From the NCBI GenBank assembly GCA_039818985.1, contig JBCBSU010000001.1:956367-1020366 (forward strand): DNA of 64,000 nt, in the 5' to 3' direction. The stretch's first letter is position 1. Every line of letters starts with the position of its first letter. A program made the translations under genes and the position numbers. Below are positions 1 through 9,213 of this stretch, one piece after another. A model generated the notes under the pieces. The model ran no database searches, had not been told where the DNA came from, and saw nothing but the letters and a program-made list of their open reading frames with translations. This DNA comes from Pseudomonadota bacterium. Lineage in GTDB: Bacteria; Pseudomonadota; Alphaproteobacteria; Sphingomonadales; Sphingomonadaceae.

Positions 1-127
1 CCCTGTCGGCGCGGCGGGTGACGAGCGTCGGCAAAGTGCCACCAACGGCTAGTGGCAGATCATCGATGCCCAGCGCCTCGGCTTGGTCGCGCGAACAGGG
101 CAAGGTAATTTTCCAGCTCTCGCTCAT
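1..127 (-). CDS. prmA: Ribosomal protein L11 methyltransferase, N-terminal part (cut by the window edge)
   Basis: Only the first 42 codons are in the window. The reading starts MSESWKITLPCSRDQAEALG, which resembles the opening of alphaproteobacterial PrmA (a short version that begins xxWKVTLPC). PrmA trimethylates ribosomal protein L11 using S-adenosylmethionine, in the cytoplasm. The ATG overlaps the stop of the upstream amidohydrolase by four bases (ATGA), so it is translationally coupled and probably the last or a late gene of the SDR-amidohydrolase operon. The SAM-binding domain lies outside the window, so the name rests on the N-terminal signature alone. No frameshift is seen in the visible part. 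Confidence 0.6.
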   Translation of the reverse strand, partial: MSESWKITLPCSRDQAEALGIDDLPLAVGGTLPTLVTRRADR

Positions 128-936
128 GATGCAATCCCGAAAATCCGTGCCGCATTGCCGCCGAGAAACAGGGCGCTTGCCTCTTCGTCAAGGCCAAGCT
201 GTTCCAATCCTTGCAGCGCCTTTGCCGCAGTCATCATCGGATAGTTGGTACCGAACAGGATCTTGTGCCGCCCATGGCCTTGTATGTAGCGTACCAGCTC
301 TCGCGGGTAGCGCGTCACGGTATACGCCGAGGTATCGATGAACACATTTTCATGCTTGGTGGCAATCGCAATCGCCTCTTCGGTCCATGGATAGCCGATA
401 TGCCCGGCGATGATGGTGAGTTCGGGGAAATCCAGCGCGACCTGATCGAGATAGATGGGGCGTCCCGGCTCTGAAGGCATTAGCGGCCCGGTATGGCCAA
501 TCTGGGTGCAAAAGGGCACGCCAAGCTCGCAGCACAGTGCATAGATCGGGTAGAAGCGACGGTCAGTCGGCGGCGCCTGCCACAGCCAGGGTATGATGCG
601 CACGCCCTTGAAGCCGAGTTCGGTAATCGCGCGGCGGATCTCGCGGATCGCGTCCATCGGCCTGGCATAATCACCACCGGCAATGCCGATCAGGCGTCCG
701 CTGGACTCGCTGACAAATTGTGCAACCTCGTCATTGGAGATCATGACATTACCGGGCGCATACCAGGCGCTGCTGAGCATGAAATCAACGCCGGCCTGAT
801 CCATGCTGGCGACGGTTATTGCCACCGGAATATCGGTTTCCGGCGCGGCCTCTTTGGTCCAGCGGCGCAGCGAGTCAAAAACCGGATCCTGTGAATGGCG
901 CAGGGTCGGGTGCTGGCCCCAGGCATCGATAATCAT
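124..936 (-). CDS. Amidohydrolase family protein (ACMSD-like TIM barrel)
   Basis: 270 residues with the general plan of the Amidohydro_2 (ACMSD-like decarboxylase/hydrolase) family. Visible family landmarks are the barrel-strand histidines in TQIGHTGP and IIAGHIGYPW, and a C-terminal FGTNYP segment. The N-terminal metal motif of the family (HxH) is not present: the start reads MIIDAWGQHP, with a single His. The usual Asp of the GSDYP-type motif is Asn here. The gene may therefore use an altered metal site. It lies 15 bases after an SDR oxidoreductase and overlaps prmA, which suggests an operon. The substrate cannot be told from sequence. A start at the ATG at 936 is preceded by AGGAT about eight bases upstream. 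Confidence 0.8.
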   Translation of the reverse strand: MIIDAWGQHPTLRHSQDPVFDSLRRWTKEAAPETDIPVAITVASMDQAGVDFMLSSAWYAPGNVMISNDEVAQFVSESSGRLIGIAGGDYARPMDAIREIRRAITELGFKGVRIIPWLWQAPPTDRRFYPIYALCCELGVPFCTQIGHTGPLMPSEPGRPIYLDQVALDFPELTIIAGHIGYPWTEEAIAIATKHENVFIDTSAYTVTRYPRELVRYIQGHGRHKILFGTNYPMMTAAKALQGLEQLGLDEEASALFLGGNAARIFGIAS

Positions 937-951
937 TGGTATATCCTAGGC

Positions 952-1668
952 TTAGCGCACATAGCTGGCGCCATTGGCGTCGAGTACCGCGCCGGTCATC
1001 GAGGGCGGGGCGGTGAGGGCACAGAATAGAGCGATTTCGGCAATTTCCTCTGGCTGGGCGACGCGGCCCAGTGGGATATCCGCCAACAGCTTGTCACCGC
1101 CGCGACTGGCGAGATAGTCTTCGGCCATGCCGGTCATGGTGAAGCCGGGGCAGATGGCAAAGGCGAGGATATCCTCGGCGGCATAGGCGCGGGCGATGGT
1201 CTTGGTCATCGCCACCATGCCGCCCTTGGACGCAGCATAATGCCAGTGCGCCGGGCTGTCGCCGCGATAGGCGGCGCGGCTGGCAATATTGACGATACGA
1301 CCGCCGCGTTGCGCCTTTTGCCAATGGCGCACCGCGAGGCGGCATAGCTCCGCTGATGCGGTAAGGTTGATCGCCATGGTCTGCTGCCAGTCAGTGAGCC
1401 AGTCCTTATGGTCCTGATCAAGCGGACTGGCGGCAAACAGTCCGGCGTTGTTGATCACCACATCGATACGGCCATCAAGCTGGTCGAGCGATTTTTGCCA
1501 CAGGGCCGCGGCTGCGCCAGGCTTGGCGAAATTCGCGGCAAGCTGCCCTTCTGCGGCGCTTCTAGCCTGACCGACGACATGATGCCCTGCGTGTCTGAGC
1601 TTTTCGGCAATGGCGGCACCAATGCCGCGGCTGGTGCCGGTCACCAGGATATGCTGTTTGCGTTCCAT
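952..1668 (-). CDS. SDR-family oxidoreductase (FabG-like)
   Basis: 238 residues forming a classical short-chain dehydrogenase/reductase. The NAD(P) glycine motif TGTSRGIG is at residues 10-17, NNAG near 70-73, and the YxxxK catalytic pair in HYAASKGG; the upstream Ser lies in NIASRAAY. FabG-like proteins reduce ketones or oxidise alcohols with NAD(P)H; the substrate here is unknown. The length (238) is typical. It is the first gene of a leftward set with the amidohydrolase and prmA. The chemoreceptor upstream ends 49 bases before its start and points the same way. It could be a 3-oxoacyl-ACP reductase paralogue, but nothing nearby belongs to fatty-acid synthesis. Confidence 0.88.
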   Translation of the reverse strand: MERKQHILVTGTSRGIGAAIAEKLRHAGHHVVGQARSAAEGQLAANFAKPGAAAALWQKSLDQLDGRIDVVINNAGLFAASPLDQDHKDWLTDWQQTMAINLTASAELCRLAVRHWQKAQRGGRIVNIASRAAYRGDSPAHWHYAASKGGMVAMTKTIARAYAAEDILAFAICPGFTMTGMAEDYLASRGGDKLLADIPLGRVAQPEEIAEIALFCALTAPPSMTGAVLDANGASYVR

Positions 1669-1717
1669 CGGCCAAGCTTATGCGCCTGAACCGTCAAAGG
1701 AAAGTGTTGATGCTGCG

Positions 1718-3106
1718 TCAGCCGATGCTGTCGGCAAAACGCTCCGAACGGTCGCGCAGCTGGTTGAGCTGGCCATCAAGCTTGGTAAAGCCATCGCCGA
1801 CCCGGTCCATTTCGGCTGCCATATTTTCAGTATCGGTGCGGATGGTGGCGATGGTGCCCGACATCGAGTCGGCGGCGAGTGCTGTCTCGTCGACCGCGGC
1901 GGTGATCATCGTGACCGTCTGTGCCTGGGCTTCCATCGCCTCACGGATGCGGTCGGCGGATTTCTGGACATCGCCGACAGTGTCGCGGATCGCGGCGTTG
2001 GAATCGACGGTTTCCTTTGTGGCTTCCTGTATTGCGGAAATCTTGCCGGCAATATCATCGGTGGCGCGTGCGGTCTGGTTGGCGAGGCTCTTGACCTCTT
2101 GCGCCACCACCGCAAAGCCGCGCCCGGCTTCTCCGGCGCGTGCCGCTTCGATGGTGGCATTGAGCGCCAGCAAATTGGTCTGTCCTGCGATTTCCCGGAT
2201 CAGGCCGAGAATCGACTCGATCGACTGGGCATGGGCAGAGAGTTTCTCGGTGCTGGCCACCGCATCTGTGGCGCCGCTGGCGGCACGATTGGCGATGTCG
2301 GCAGCGGTTTCAACTTCGACCCGGGCATCTTCTATTGCACGGATCAGGCCAGCAGCGGTCTGTGCCGCCTCGCGCATGGCAATGGCCGACTGTTCAGCGG
2401 CAGCTGCAACCTCGGATGATTTGCTGAGCATCCCACGTGCCGCGCCCGACGCATCATTGACCTGGCCGTGCAGCGTTTCACCCAGACTTGCGGTCGCCTG
2501 GATTTCTGCATCGACCTGCGACTTGAACAGGTTCGAATTTTCCGAAATGCGATTGCCGGCATCCTGCTGGTCCAGCATGGCAATGGCCGAAGACATGATT
2601 TCGACCTCGATAACCTGGATCTGGTTGAGTCCCGCGCTCAGCCGGGCGAAATTCTCCGGCTCGTCGCGCAGATTGTCGAACAATATGCCATGGGCCCTTT
2701 CATAAGTATGGGCGACCGAGGCAATAAGCTGCCAATGGTCGATGCCCATATCCTTGGCGACAACAGCATTATGAAATGCGGTATGCACCCATTTCTGACC
2801 ATCGAGATTGTTGAATTTTTCACGGGTAAAGTCAGCTATCTCACGGATACCGGCTTTTCTTGCCTCCGGATTATTGCCAAATTTCGGTCCGAATCTGGTG
2901 GTTCGGCAATAATGCTCCCAAAATGTCTCGGCGATCTCTTCCAGCCGGTCCGCAAGCGCATTGAACACTTCGCGGCCCTGATCGGGCAGGGCACCATCCG
3001 GGTCAAACTGGCGCAACCGCTTGTCGATCGACAGTTCGCGATCGATATCCGCGCGCGAAATATGCTTGGAGCGCTTGTTGCCGGAAGCAGGCGTTTGTAG
3101 CGACAT
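1718..3106 (-). CDS. Soluble methyl-accepting chemotaxis protein, possible globin-type sensor
   Basis: 462 residues without a transmembrane segment. The C-terminal half is an MCP signalling domain: the hairpin tip [20 protein letters not shown] is followed by [20 protein letters not shown], which is the contact zone for CheA and CheW. Residues 40-175 are helical and look like the globin-coupled sensor or protoglobin fold (FWEHY segment near 63; His/Trp-containing helix at 106-135). The proximal haem His cannot be fixed with certainty, because the His-to-Trp spacing differs from HemAT. If it is globin-like, the receptor would sense oxygen or another gas in the cytoplasm. GAGGG precedes the ATG. 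No che genes are in the window, so it must couple to an array encoded elsewhere. Confidence 0.85.
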   Translation of the reverse strand: MSLQTPASGNKRSKHISRADIDRELSIDKRLRQFDPDGALPDQGREVFNALADRLEEIAETFWEHYCRTTRFGPKFGNNPEARKAGIREIADFTREKFNNLDGQKWVHTAFHNAVVAKDMGIDHWQLIASVAHTYERAHGILFDNLRDEPENFARLSAGLNQIQVIEVEIMSSAIAMLDQQDAGNRISENSNLFKSQVDAEIQATASLGETLHGQVNDASGAARGMLSKSSEVAAAAEQSAIAMREAAQTAAGLIRAIEDARVEVETAADIANRAASGATDAVASTEKLSAHAQSIESILGLIREIAGQTNLLALNATIEAARAGEAGRGFAVVAQEVKSLANQTARATDDIAGKISAIQEATKETVDSNAAIRDTVGDVQKSADRIREAMEAQAQTVTMITAAVDETALAADSMSGTIATIRTDTENMAAEMDRVGDGFTKLDGQLNQLRDRSERFADSIG

Positions 3107-3267
3107 GAAAACCCTCGAACAATGAGACTGGCCTGCACTCTATGCCGCTGTGGTTAACAGCCGGTTATTATTGCCCTGCAAACACGGCATTTTTGCGAAA
3201 CCGCAGGGGCCGTTCGCACGATGCCGTAGCGATAGTCCGGAAAGCGGCGGATTTTCGGTGAAAGGCC

Positions 3268-3288
3268 ATTTGCAACATGTCCGCAAAT
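3268..3288. promoter_or_regulatory. Inverted repeat upstream of sdhC
   Basis: Perfect arms ATTTGC and GCAAAT are separated by nine bases, centred about 57 bases before the sdhC ATG and in the only gap (3107-3334) between the chemoreceptor and the sdh operon. The position suits an operator for sdhCDA. The binding factor is unknown and the arms are short, so chance is possible. Confidence 0.3.
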
Positions 3289-3334
3289 CGCTACATGAAG
3301 GCCAATTGCTTGTCAGGTGGGACTGGAGAGAACC

Positions 3335-3721
3335 ATGACACAAAAAAATCCCAGGCCGTTATCGCCGCATCTTTCGATCTGGAAATGGGGGCCGGCGATG
3401 GCGGTTTCCATCCTGCACCGCATTACCGGTGACGGCATGGCGATTGTCGGTGGGTTGCTGTTCAGCTGGTGGCTGTTCGCTGCTGCGAGCGGTCCTGAAT
3501 ATTATGGCATGTTCGAGGATATCATGGGCAGCTGGGTCGGCTATGTCGTGCTGATCGGCCTGAGCTGGGCCTTTTTCCAGCATCTGCTCTCCGGCCTTCG
3601 CCACTTCGTGCTCGATGTCGGTGCCGGATATGAAGTCGACGCCAATAATATGTGGTCGACAGTGATACCGCTGCTGGCGCTGGTTCTCACCGCCGGTTTC
3701 TGGGCGCTGATCCTGCTGTAA
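3335..3721 (+). CDS. sdhC: Succinate dehydrogenase cytochrome b556 subunit
   Basis: 128 residues (start at MTQKNPRP; GGAGAG lies five bases upstream, so an in-frame start 18 bases earlier is not preferred). Family signatures are the N-terminal RPLSPHLSIWK, the SxxHRxTG motif (SILHRITGDG, quinone and haem region) and the later HLLSGLRHFVLD with the axial-type His. Three membrane helices are visible. SdhC anchors complex II in the inner membrane and carries haem b and the ubiquinone site. It is followed by sdhD (44-base gap) and sdhA (2-base gap after sdhD), forming one operon. Confidence 0.95.
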   Translation: MTQKNPRPLSPHLSIWKWGPAMAVSILHRITGDGMAIVGGLLFSWWLFAAASGPEYYGMFEDIMGSWVGYVVLIGLSWAFFQHLLSGLRHFVLDVGAGYEVDANNMWSTVIPLLALVLTAGFWALILL

Positions 3722-3765
3722 CGGTACAGGCGCCCAGCAAGAGCAAAGACAACAGGGATTGAGAC

Positions 3766-4152
3766 ATGGGTAACGGAACGCAATTGGGGAAGGTGCGCGG
3801 ACTGGGGTCTGCCCGCCATGGGGCGCAACACTGGATCGTGCAGCGCGTCACCGCGATCGGCAACATGTTGTTGCTGACCTGGTTTATCGTGTCGATGCTG
3901 CAACTGGGCAGCTATGATTATGTGACCGTTACTGCCTGGCTGTCCTCACCGCTGGCGGCAGTGGCGATGATCCTGCTGTCAATCTCGGTTTTCTGGCATT
4001 TGCGGCTCGGTCTGCAGGTCCTGATCGAAGACTATGTCCATGATCACGGCCTCAAATTCGGGGTGCTGATGCTGCTGAACATCTATGCCATTGGCGGTGC
4101 AGCACTCGCCATTTTCTCGGTTGCCAAAATTGCCTTTACAGGAGCTCTCTGA
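3766..4152 (+). CDS. sdhD: Succinate dehydrogenase hydrophobic membrane anchor subunit
   Basis: 128 residues, three membrane helices. The N-terminal [20 protein letters not shown] and the helix-2 segment [18 protein letters not shown] are typical of alphaproteobacterial SdhD: the His in HLRLG is the haem ligand, and Asp-Tyr helps form the quinone pocket. It forms complex II with SdhC, SdhA and SdhB. The stop is two bases before the sdhA ATG, and the ribosome-binding sequence of sdhA (AGGAGC) lies inside the end of this gene, so the two are tightly coupled. Confidence 0.95.
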   Translation: MGNGTQLGKVRGLGSARHGAQHWIVQRVTAIGNMLLLTWFIVSMLQLGSYDYVTVTAWLSSPLAAVAMILLSISVFWHLRLGLQVLIEDYVHDHGLKFGVLMLLNIYAIGGAALAIFSVAKIAFTGAL

Positions 4153-4154
4153 GC

Positions 4155-5984
4155 ATGACGGATCAGTCGACCCAGCCTGCCTACAAGATTATCGATCATA
4201 CCTATGACAGCGTCGTTGTTGGCGCTGGCGGTTCGGGCCTGCGCGCCACCATGGGCAGCGCCGAGGCGGGTTTGAAAACCGCCTGTATCACCAAGGTTTT
4301 CCCGACCCGTAGTCATACCGTAGCGGCGCAGGGCGGTATTGCCGCATCGCTGGGCAATAACACGCCCGATCACTGGTCGTGGCACATGTATGATACGGTC
4401 AAAGGCTCGGACTGGCTCGGTGACCAGGACGCAATCGAATATCTCTGTCGTGAGGCACCGGCGGCGGTCTATGAGCTGGAGCATGCCGGCGTGCCGTTTT
4501 CGCGCAATGACGATGGTACCATCTATCAGCGGCCCTTTGGCGGTCATATGCAGAATATGGGCGAGGGCCCGCCGGTGCAGCGCACCTGCGCCGCAGCAGA
4601 CCGCACCGGCCATGCGATGCTGCATGCGCTGTATCAGCAGAGCCTCAAATATGATGCAGACTTCTTCGTCGAGTATTTCGCCATCGACCTGATCATGGAA
4701 GACTCGCCCGAGGGTAAGGTCTGTCGTGGCGTAATTGCGATTTGCCTGGAAGACGGCTCGATCCACCGTTTCCGCAGCCATGCGGTCACCCTGGCCACCG
4801 GCGGTTATGGCCGCTGCTATTTCTCCGCCACCAGCGCACATAGCTGCACCGGTGACGGCGGCGGCATGGTGCTGCGCGCCGGCTTGCCGTTGCAGGATAT
4901 GGAGTTTGTTCAGTTCCACCCGACCGGCATTTATGGCGCGGGCGTTCTTATTACCGAGGGCGCGCGCGGCGAGGGCGGTTACCTCACCAACTCCGAAGGC
5001 GAGCGCTTTATGGAGCGTTATGCGCCATCGGCGAAAGATCTCGCCAGCCGCGACGTTGTCTCACGTTGCATGGCGACCGAAATTCGCGAAGGCCGAGGCG
5101 TTGGCAAGGAAGGCGATCATATCTTCCTGCATCTCGATCATATCGATTCCAACGTGCTGGCCCAGCGTCTGCCGGGCATTACCGAGACCGGAAAAATCTT
5201 TGCTGGGGTCGACCTGACCCGCGAGCCGCTGCCGGTGGTGCCGACAGTGCACTACAATATGGGCGGTATTCCGTGTAACTATCATGGTGAGGTGATCAAT
5301 CCGAGCCAGGATGATCCCGATGCGATTGTCCACGGCCTGTTCGCCGTAGGTGAGGCGGCCTGTGTTTCCGTCCATGGCGCCAACCGTCTCGGCTCCAACT
5401 CGCTGATCGACCTGGTGGTCTTTGGCCGTGCCACCGGCCATCGCCTCGCCGAGACGATCAAGCCGGGCACGGCGCACAAGCCGCTGCCAGGTGGTTCGGA
5501 AGAGCAGGCGCTGACCCGTCTCGACCATTTCCGTCACGCCAGCGGTGGATCGCCAACGGCGGAAATCCGCACCGAAATGCAGAAAACGATGCAGAAGCAT
5601 TGCGCTGTGTTCCGCGATAATGAACTGCTCGCCGAAGGTCAGGAGGCTATGGCCAAGGTATGTCAGCGCATGGGCGATGTCCATGTCACTGACCGCTCGC
5701 TGATCTGGAACACCGACCTGATCGAAACGCTCGAGCTCGACAATCTGATGGCCCAGGCAGTGTGCACCATGGAAAGCGCCGCCAACCGCAAGGAAAGCCG
5801 CGGCGCGCATATGCATGAAAACCATCCCGATCGCGATGACCAGAACTGGATGAAGCACAGCGTCATCACCTTCGAAGGCTGGGGCGGGAATGGCGGCAAG
5901 ACCGAGATCGGCTATCGCCCGGTGCATGAATATACACTGTCGGACGAGGCTGAGTATATCGAGCCGAAGGCGCGGGTATATTGA
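4155..5984 (+). CDS. sdhA: Succinate dehydrogenase flavoprotein subunit
   Basis: 609 residues, full length for SdhA. The FAD dinucleotide motif is [12 protein letters not shown] (about residues 21-32). The covalent FAD His is in [12 protein letters not shown]. The active-site signature is present in [23 protein letters not shown] (HPTG and the RGEGG loop), and substrate residues are in [11 protein letters not shown] and [17 protein letters not shown]. It oxidises succinate to fumarate and passes electrons to the SdhB iron-sulfur clusters. Unusually, sdhB does not follow: the next gene begins on the other strand only 43 bases later. The iron-sulfur subunit must be encoded elsewhere. Confidence 0.98.
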   Translation: MTDQSTQPAYKIIDHTYDSVVVGAGGSGLRATMGSAEAGLKTACITKVFPTRSHTVAAQGGIAASLGNNTPDHWSWHMYDTVKGSDWLGDQDAIEYLCREAPAAVYELEHAGVPFSRNDDGTIYQRPFGGHMQNMGEGPPVQRTCAAADRTGHAMLHALYQQSLKYDADFFVEYFAIDLIMEDSPEGKVCRGVIAICLEDGSIHRFRSHAVTLATGGYGRCYFSATSAHSCTGDGGGMVLRAGLPLQDMEFVQFHPTGIYGAGVLITEGARGEGGYLTNSEGERFMERYAPSAKDLASRDVVSRCMATEIREGRGVGKEGDHIFLHLDHIDSNVLAQRLPGITETGKIFAGVDLTREPLPVVPTVHYNMGGIPCNYHGEVINPSQDDPDAIVHGLFAVGEAACVSVHGANRLGSNSLIDLVVFGRATGHRLAETIKPGTAHKPLPGGSEEQALTRLDHFRHASGGSPTAEIRTEMQKTMQKHCAVFRDNELLAEGQEAMAKVCQRMGDVHVTDRSLIWNTDLIETLELDNLMAQAVCTMESAANRKESRGAHMHENHPDRDDQNWMKHSVITFEGWGGNGGKTEIGYRPVHEYTLSDEAEYIEPKARVY

Positions 5985-6026
5985 TCGGGGCAGGGTCTCG
6001 CGGAAGCGGCTACCCTTAGCGCTGGC

Positions 6027-6290
6027 TCAGCCTGGTTTCTGACCTTCGAACTTGACTATTTTGCTCTCCGGGGTGCTATCCGCCAGCTCCTCGATATCGA
6101 GAATATCCCCCGGCGTGCATTCCAGTGCCTCGCATATTTTCGCCAGTGTTTCGAAGCGTACGCCCTTCACCTTGCCGGTGCGCAGCAATGACAGATTGGC
6201 CTCGGTCACGCCGATCTCGGCCGCCAGCGCCTTGGCGCGCATCTTGCGCCTGGCCAGCATGACATCGAGGCGGACGACAATCTGCATCAT
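6027..6290 (-). CDS. Small XRE/Cro-type HTH regulator (YozG-like)
   Basis: 87 residues, nearly all a helix-turn-helix: AAEIGVTEANLSLLRTGKVKGVRFETLAKICEALECTPGDIL contains the two HTH helices and the C-terminal part typical of the small Cro/CI-type regulators. Such proteins are commonly paired with DUF2975 membrane proteins, as here: its ATG overlaps the stop of the DUF2975 gene (ATGA). It likely represses or activates its own operon, though no target site is evident. A second ATG follows at codon 2. Confidence 0.88.
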   Translation of the reverse strand: MMQIVVRLDVMLARRKMRAKALAAEIGVTEANLSLLRTGKVKGVRFETLAKICEALECTPGDILDIEELADSTPESKIVKFEGQKPG

Positions 6291-6868
6291 ATGAACTGGC
6301 TGTTTTCGGCGTTGAGTGCCTGCGCCGCCTGTGAGGCAAAGGTGAAGACGCGCGCGACGAGGTAGAGCAGGGCGCTGACCACGATCAGAGCGAGATAGAT
6401 GGGGTCATAGTCGATGCTTCGGATCGAGAAGGGTTCGGCATGGACCAGTGCGACAAGGACCGGTGAGACGAACAGCGCGGCCAGCCCTGCCAGCGCTATC
6501 GCGATGCCGACGCGCTTCAGATGCTGTGCTGTCGCCGCGGCCCACAGCTCGGTGGCGGCCAGCCGGTGCAGAAAGCAGCGTAGCTCCCAAGCACCCCAGA
6601 GCAGCGGCACCACCGCTATTGATGTCGCCAGATTGTTGGCGACATGGCCTAGCGCGGTGTCCATGGGATAATAGCCGCTGCTCGACAGCGAGGAGATGAC
6701 CGGTTCGCCGATTTCCTCCCAGACATAATAGGCGGTTACCAGCAACAGGATCATCGAGGTCCACTGGGCGTAGCGGTGGGCGAGACTGGCGACGCTTGCC
6801 GCCGAGCGATCAAGCGCACTGGCCCCGCTATCGCCGTTGCCGGTCGTGTCAGTCATCATCATAGACAT
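6287..6868 (-). CDS. DUF2975-type integral membrane protein
   Basis: About 193 residues with four membrane helices (starting TSMILLLVTAYYVW, then ATSIAVVPLLWGAW, VGIAIALAGLAALFV, PIYLALIVVSALLYLV). The last helix ends in a QALNAENSQFI tail, the kind of ending seen in DUF2975. Function of the family is unknown. The adjacent, coupled XRE gene is the usual partner. The start was placed at MSMMMTD: four in-frame ATGs lie between 6856 and 6868, all inside the last codons of the upstream secreted-protein gene, so the three genes are translationally linked. A longer start at 6910 would overlap the upstream gene more and is not preferred. Confidence 0.7.
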   Translation of the reverse strand: MSMMMTDTTGNGDSGASALDRSAASVASLAHRYAQWTSMILLLVTAYYVWEEIGEPVISSLSSSGYYPMDTALGHVANNLATSIAVVPLLWGAWELRCFLHRLAATELWAAATAQHLKRVGIAIALAGLAALFVSPVLVALVHAEPFSIRSIDYDPIYLALIVVSALLYLVARVFTFASQAAQALNAENSQFI

Positions 6869-7412
6869 CCCGCATGCCGGGAATGTTAGCAGTGACTGCT
6901 GTCGGTGCAAATGTTTCGCTCATATAGGCACCGCCGGGCAGAGGGACATAATATTCAACGCTGAAGCGCGTCGGCCTTCGGCCATCGGGATCATCGAACA
7001 TTGATCCTTTGAGCGATGCAGGCTGATCGTGATAGGCAACCGAGGCGATGATCAGTATCGGCCCGACATCATCACCGAAATGCTCGGCTGCAACGCCGTC
7101 CTCCGGACGGCCGGCATCACGCAGCAATTTGCGATGATAGGGGTGGTTGAACCAGCGCAACACCGCGTCGCGGTTCTCGAACCAGGCCATGATCAGCTCG
7201 ACACCGTCATGCGAGCGTGCGGTGTGGACATCATAAACGCCCTCGACCGATTTCATCGACGATATGATCTTTGCCGATGCCTCTAGTGCGCGTTCGATGC
7301 GGCCGGATCTATCCTCCGCGTCCGCAGCTTGCGGTGCCTGGGCGGCGGCAGGAGACAGCGGAGCAGCGATAAGCGACAGCGCGAGAATGATCTTGATAGA
7401 TTTTACGGACAT
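6849..7412 (-). CDS. Secreted protein with a possible ABM-like (dimeric alpha/beta barrel) domain
   Basis: 187 residues. A signal peptide is clear (positively charged start, hydrophobic ALSLIAAPLSPAAAQA, cleavage after AQA). The middle part (VYDVHTARSHDGVELIMAWF, then HPYHRKLLRD) has the beta-alpha-beta look of antibiotic-biosynthesis-monooxygenase-like or haem-degrading ferredoxin-fold domains, but I see no diagnostic motif, so this is inference. It is the first gene of the leftward trio with DUF2975 and XRE proteins. GGAGG lies upstream of the ATG. Confidence 0.65.
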   Translation of the reverse strand: MSVKSIKIILALSLIAAPLSPAAAQAPQAADAEDRSGRIERALEASAKIISSMKSVEGVYDVHTARSHDGVELIMAWFENRDAVLRWFNHPYHRKLLRDAGRPEDGVAAEHFGDDVGPILIIASVAYHDQPASLKGSMFDDPDGRRPTRFSVEYYVPLPGGAYMSETFAPTAVTANIPGMRDVYDDD

Positions 7413-7458
7413 GGAGGATCTCCTTAGGGGGAAGGGATGGCGGAAAAACGATTAAAAA

Positions 7459-7475
7459 GACAATTAATTATTGTC
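7459..7475. promoter_or_regulatory. AT-rich palindrome between divergent genes
   Basis: Arms GACAAT and ATTGTC flank TAATT in the AT-rich 208-base gap between the secreted-protein gene (minus) and creD (plus). It lies 47 bases before the first and about 146 bases before creD. It could be an operator for the XRE protein of the same locus. This is inference. Confidence 0.3.
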
Positions 7476-7620
7476 AATTGATAATTTATATCCACTGTCA
7501 TTCTATCCTAGCGTCCTGAAAAAGTGGATTTCTCGCCGCGACAGGATCGCCTTCACCCCCAATTCAGCTTTCTTTCCATAGACGAAGCGTTCCGTGTGAG
7601 CGACGAATCGTTGGGAGTAT

Positions 7621-9048
7621 ATGATGGCCTTTGGCAGAGATAATGATGGTGAGCGCAAAGAGCGCAGTCCGGGTTTCAAACTGGCAATAACCGTGCTGAT
7701 CGGCGGACTGCTGATCATACCTTTGGTGATGGTCTATGCGCTGGTTTATGACCGGCAGAACCAGTCCGAAACCGCGCGTAAGGCTATCGCCGAAGGCTGG
7801 GGTGACGCCCAGATTGTTGCCGGACCGGTGCTGGTAATTCCCTTCGACAAGGACAATATCGAGACCTATGAGGAGGACGGCGTCAAGAAATCGCGCACCG
7901 TCACCGTTACCCGCTCGCTCTATCTGTCGCCGCTGGAGAACAGCACCAGTGTCGATATCGCCGAGGAAGTGCGGCAGAAATCCATCTACCAGTCGGTTGT
8001 CTATGATGCCGGGGTCAAGGGGCAGGCGCGCTTTGCCATCCCCGAGGATCTGGCGCGCTATGGCGTCGATCCGGAAAAGCTGAAGCTCAACCAGGCGGAA
8101 ATCCGTTTTGCCGTGGCCGATCCGCGCGGGCTGAATTCCGGCAACACCCTCATGGTCAATGGCGAGGTTGCCGAGCTGCGTCCGGGCAATGGTCTGGCGG
8201 TGAGCAATGGCGCCGGGTTTTTTGCCTTTCTCGACTGGTCCGATGGTGAGCCACTGACACTGGATTATAGCTATGGCATGCGCGGCAACGGTCGGTTGAC
8301 CCTGGTGCCGCGTGGCGGAGAGACGAACTTCACCGTCACCTCCAGCTGGCCGCACCCCAATTTTGCAGGGGATTTCCTCCCCGATGAGCGCAGCATCGAT
8401 GACACTGGCTTCACTGCGAAATACAGCATCGGCAATCTGGCGCTGGGCCAGGCGCTGGTGCAGCTTGAGGACAATGCGCCTGCGGTGGATTATGAATATG
8501 AAGTCTTTGGCGGACGCTCTGCAGAGAGCCTGGAGAACAGCCCGGTTATCTCGCTGATCGAGCCGGTCAATATCTACAGCCAGGTCGACCGTTCGGTGAA
8601 ATATGGCTTTCTGTTCATCGGCTTCACCTTTCTGACCTTCCTGCTGTTCGATATTATCGCCGGTGCACGGGTTGCGGCGGCGGAATATCTGCTGACCGGT
8701 TTCGGACTGGTGCTGTTCTTTGTGCTGCTGCTGGCCTTTGCCGAGGTGATCGGTTTCAGCTTCGCCTATTTCGGCGCGGCTGCGGCGATGATCGGCCTGA
8801 TCAGCGCCTATAGCGCAGCGGTGCTGGGCGGGGTCAGACGTGCCGGTTTTGTCGGCGCGATACTGACTGGTCTCTATGCATTGCTCTACGTGCTGCTCAA
8901 CATGGAAGCCTATGCCTTGCTGGTCGGCTCGCTGCTGCTCTTCGTAGCCCTTGCTGCGGTGATGTATGTCACCCGCAATGTCGACTGGTCGGGGCTTGGC
9001 CATAAGGGCGGGACAACGCCGGATCAGGCTGTAGCGGAAACAGCCTGA
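7621..9048 (+). CDS. creD: Cell-envelope integrity protein CreD (inner-membrane)
   Basis: 475 residues with the CreD plan: one N-terminal membrane helix (LAITVLIGGLLIIPLVMVYALVY), a large periplasmic domain (residues about 40-310, with the conserved WGDAQIVAGPVLVIPF and SWPHPNFAGDFLPDERSI), then about six C-terminal helices. CreD is an envelope-stress protein linked to beta-lactam and colicin responses in other Gram-negatives. GGGAG lies five bases before the ATG; the ATG at 7624 is an alternative. No creBC two-component genes are nearby, so it is not in a classical cre operon. The downstream neighbour is an EF-hand/LuxR fusion. Confidence 0.93.
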   Translation: MMAFGRDNDGERKERSPGFKLAITVLIGGLLIIPLVMVYALVYDRQNQSETARKAIAEGWGDAQIVAGPVLVIPFDKDNIETYEEDGVKKSRTVTVTRSLYLSPLENSTSVDIAEEVRQKSIYQSVVYDAGVKGQARFAIPEDLARYGVDPEKLKLNQAEIRFAVADPRGLNSGNTLMVNGEVAELRPGNGLAVSNGAGFFAFLDWSDGEPLTLDYSYGMRGNGRLTLVPRGGETNFTVTSSWPHPNFAGDFLPDERSIDDTGFTAKYSIGNLALGQALVQLEDNAPAVDYEYEVFGGRSAESLENSPVISLIEPVNIYSQVDRSVKYGFLFIGFTFLTFLLFDIIAGARVAAAEYLLTGFGLVLFFVLLLAFAEVIGFSFAYFGAAAAMIGLISAYSAAVLGGVRRAGFVGAILTGLYALLYVLLNMEAYALLVGSLLLFVALAAVMYVTRNVDWSGLGHKGGTTPDQAVAETA

Positions 9049-9213
9049 CTCGCAAGTGATGATGGGGCCGGGGACATTCGTCTTCCGGCCCTCTATCTGG
9101 AACCCGATCCCAAATCTTTTCCGTTTACCGTTGAACAGCCAATGCGGGGAGTCACGCATTTTACGGTCTGACCGTACTTTGCGATTACGGTTTGCGGGGC
9201 TAAGACACATGCC

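Noticed and set aside
7564-9210. Long open frame opposite creD (548 codons)
   Set aside because: It is the complement of a well-supported gene in GC-rich DNA and shows no family motif or own ribosome site.
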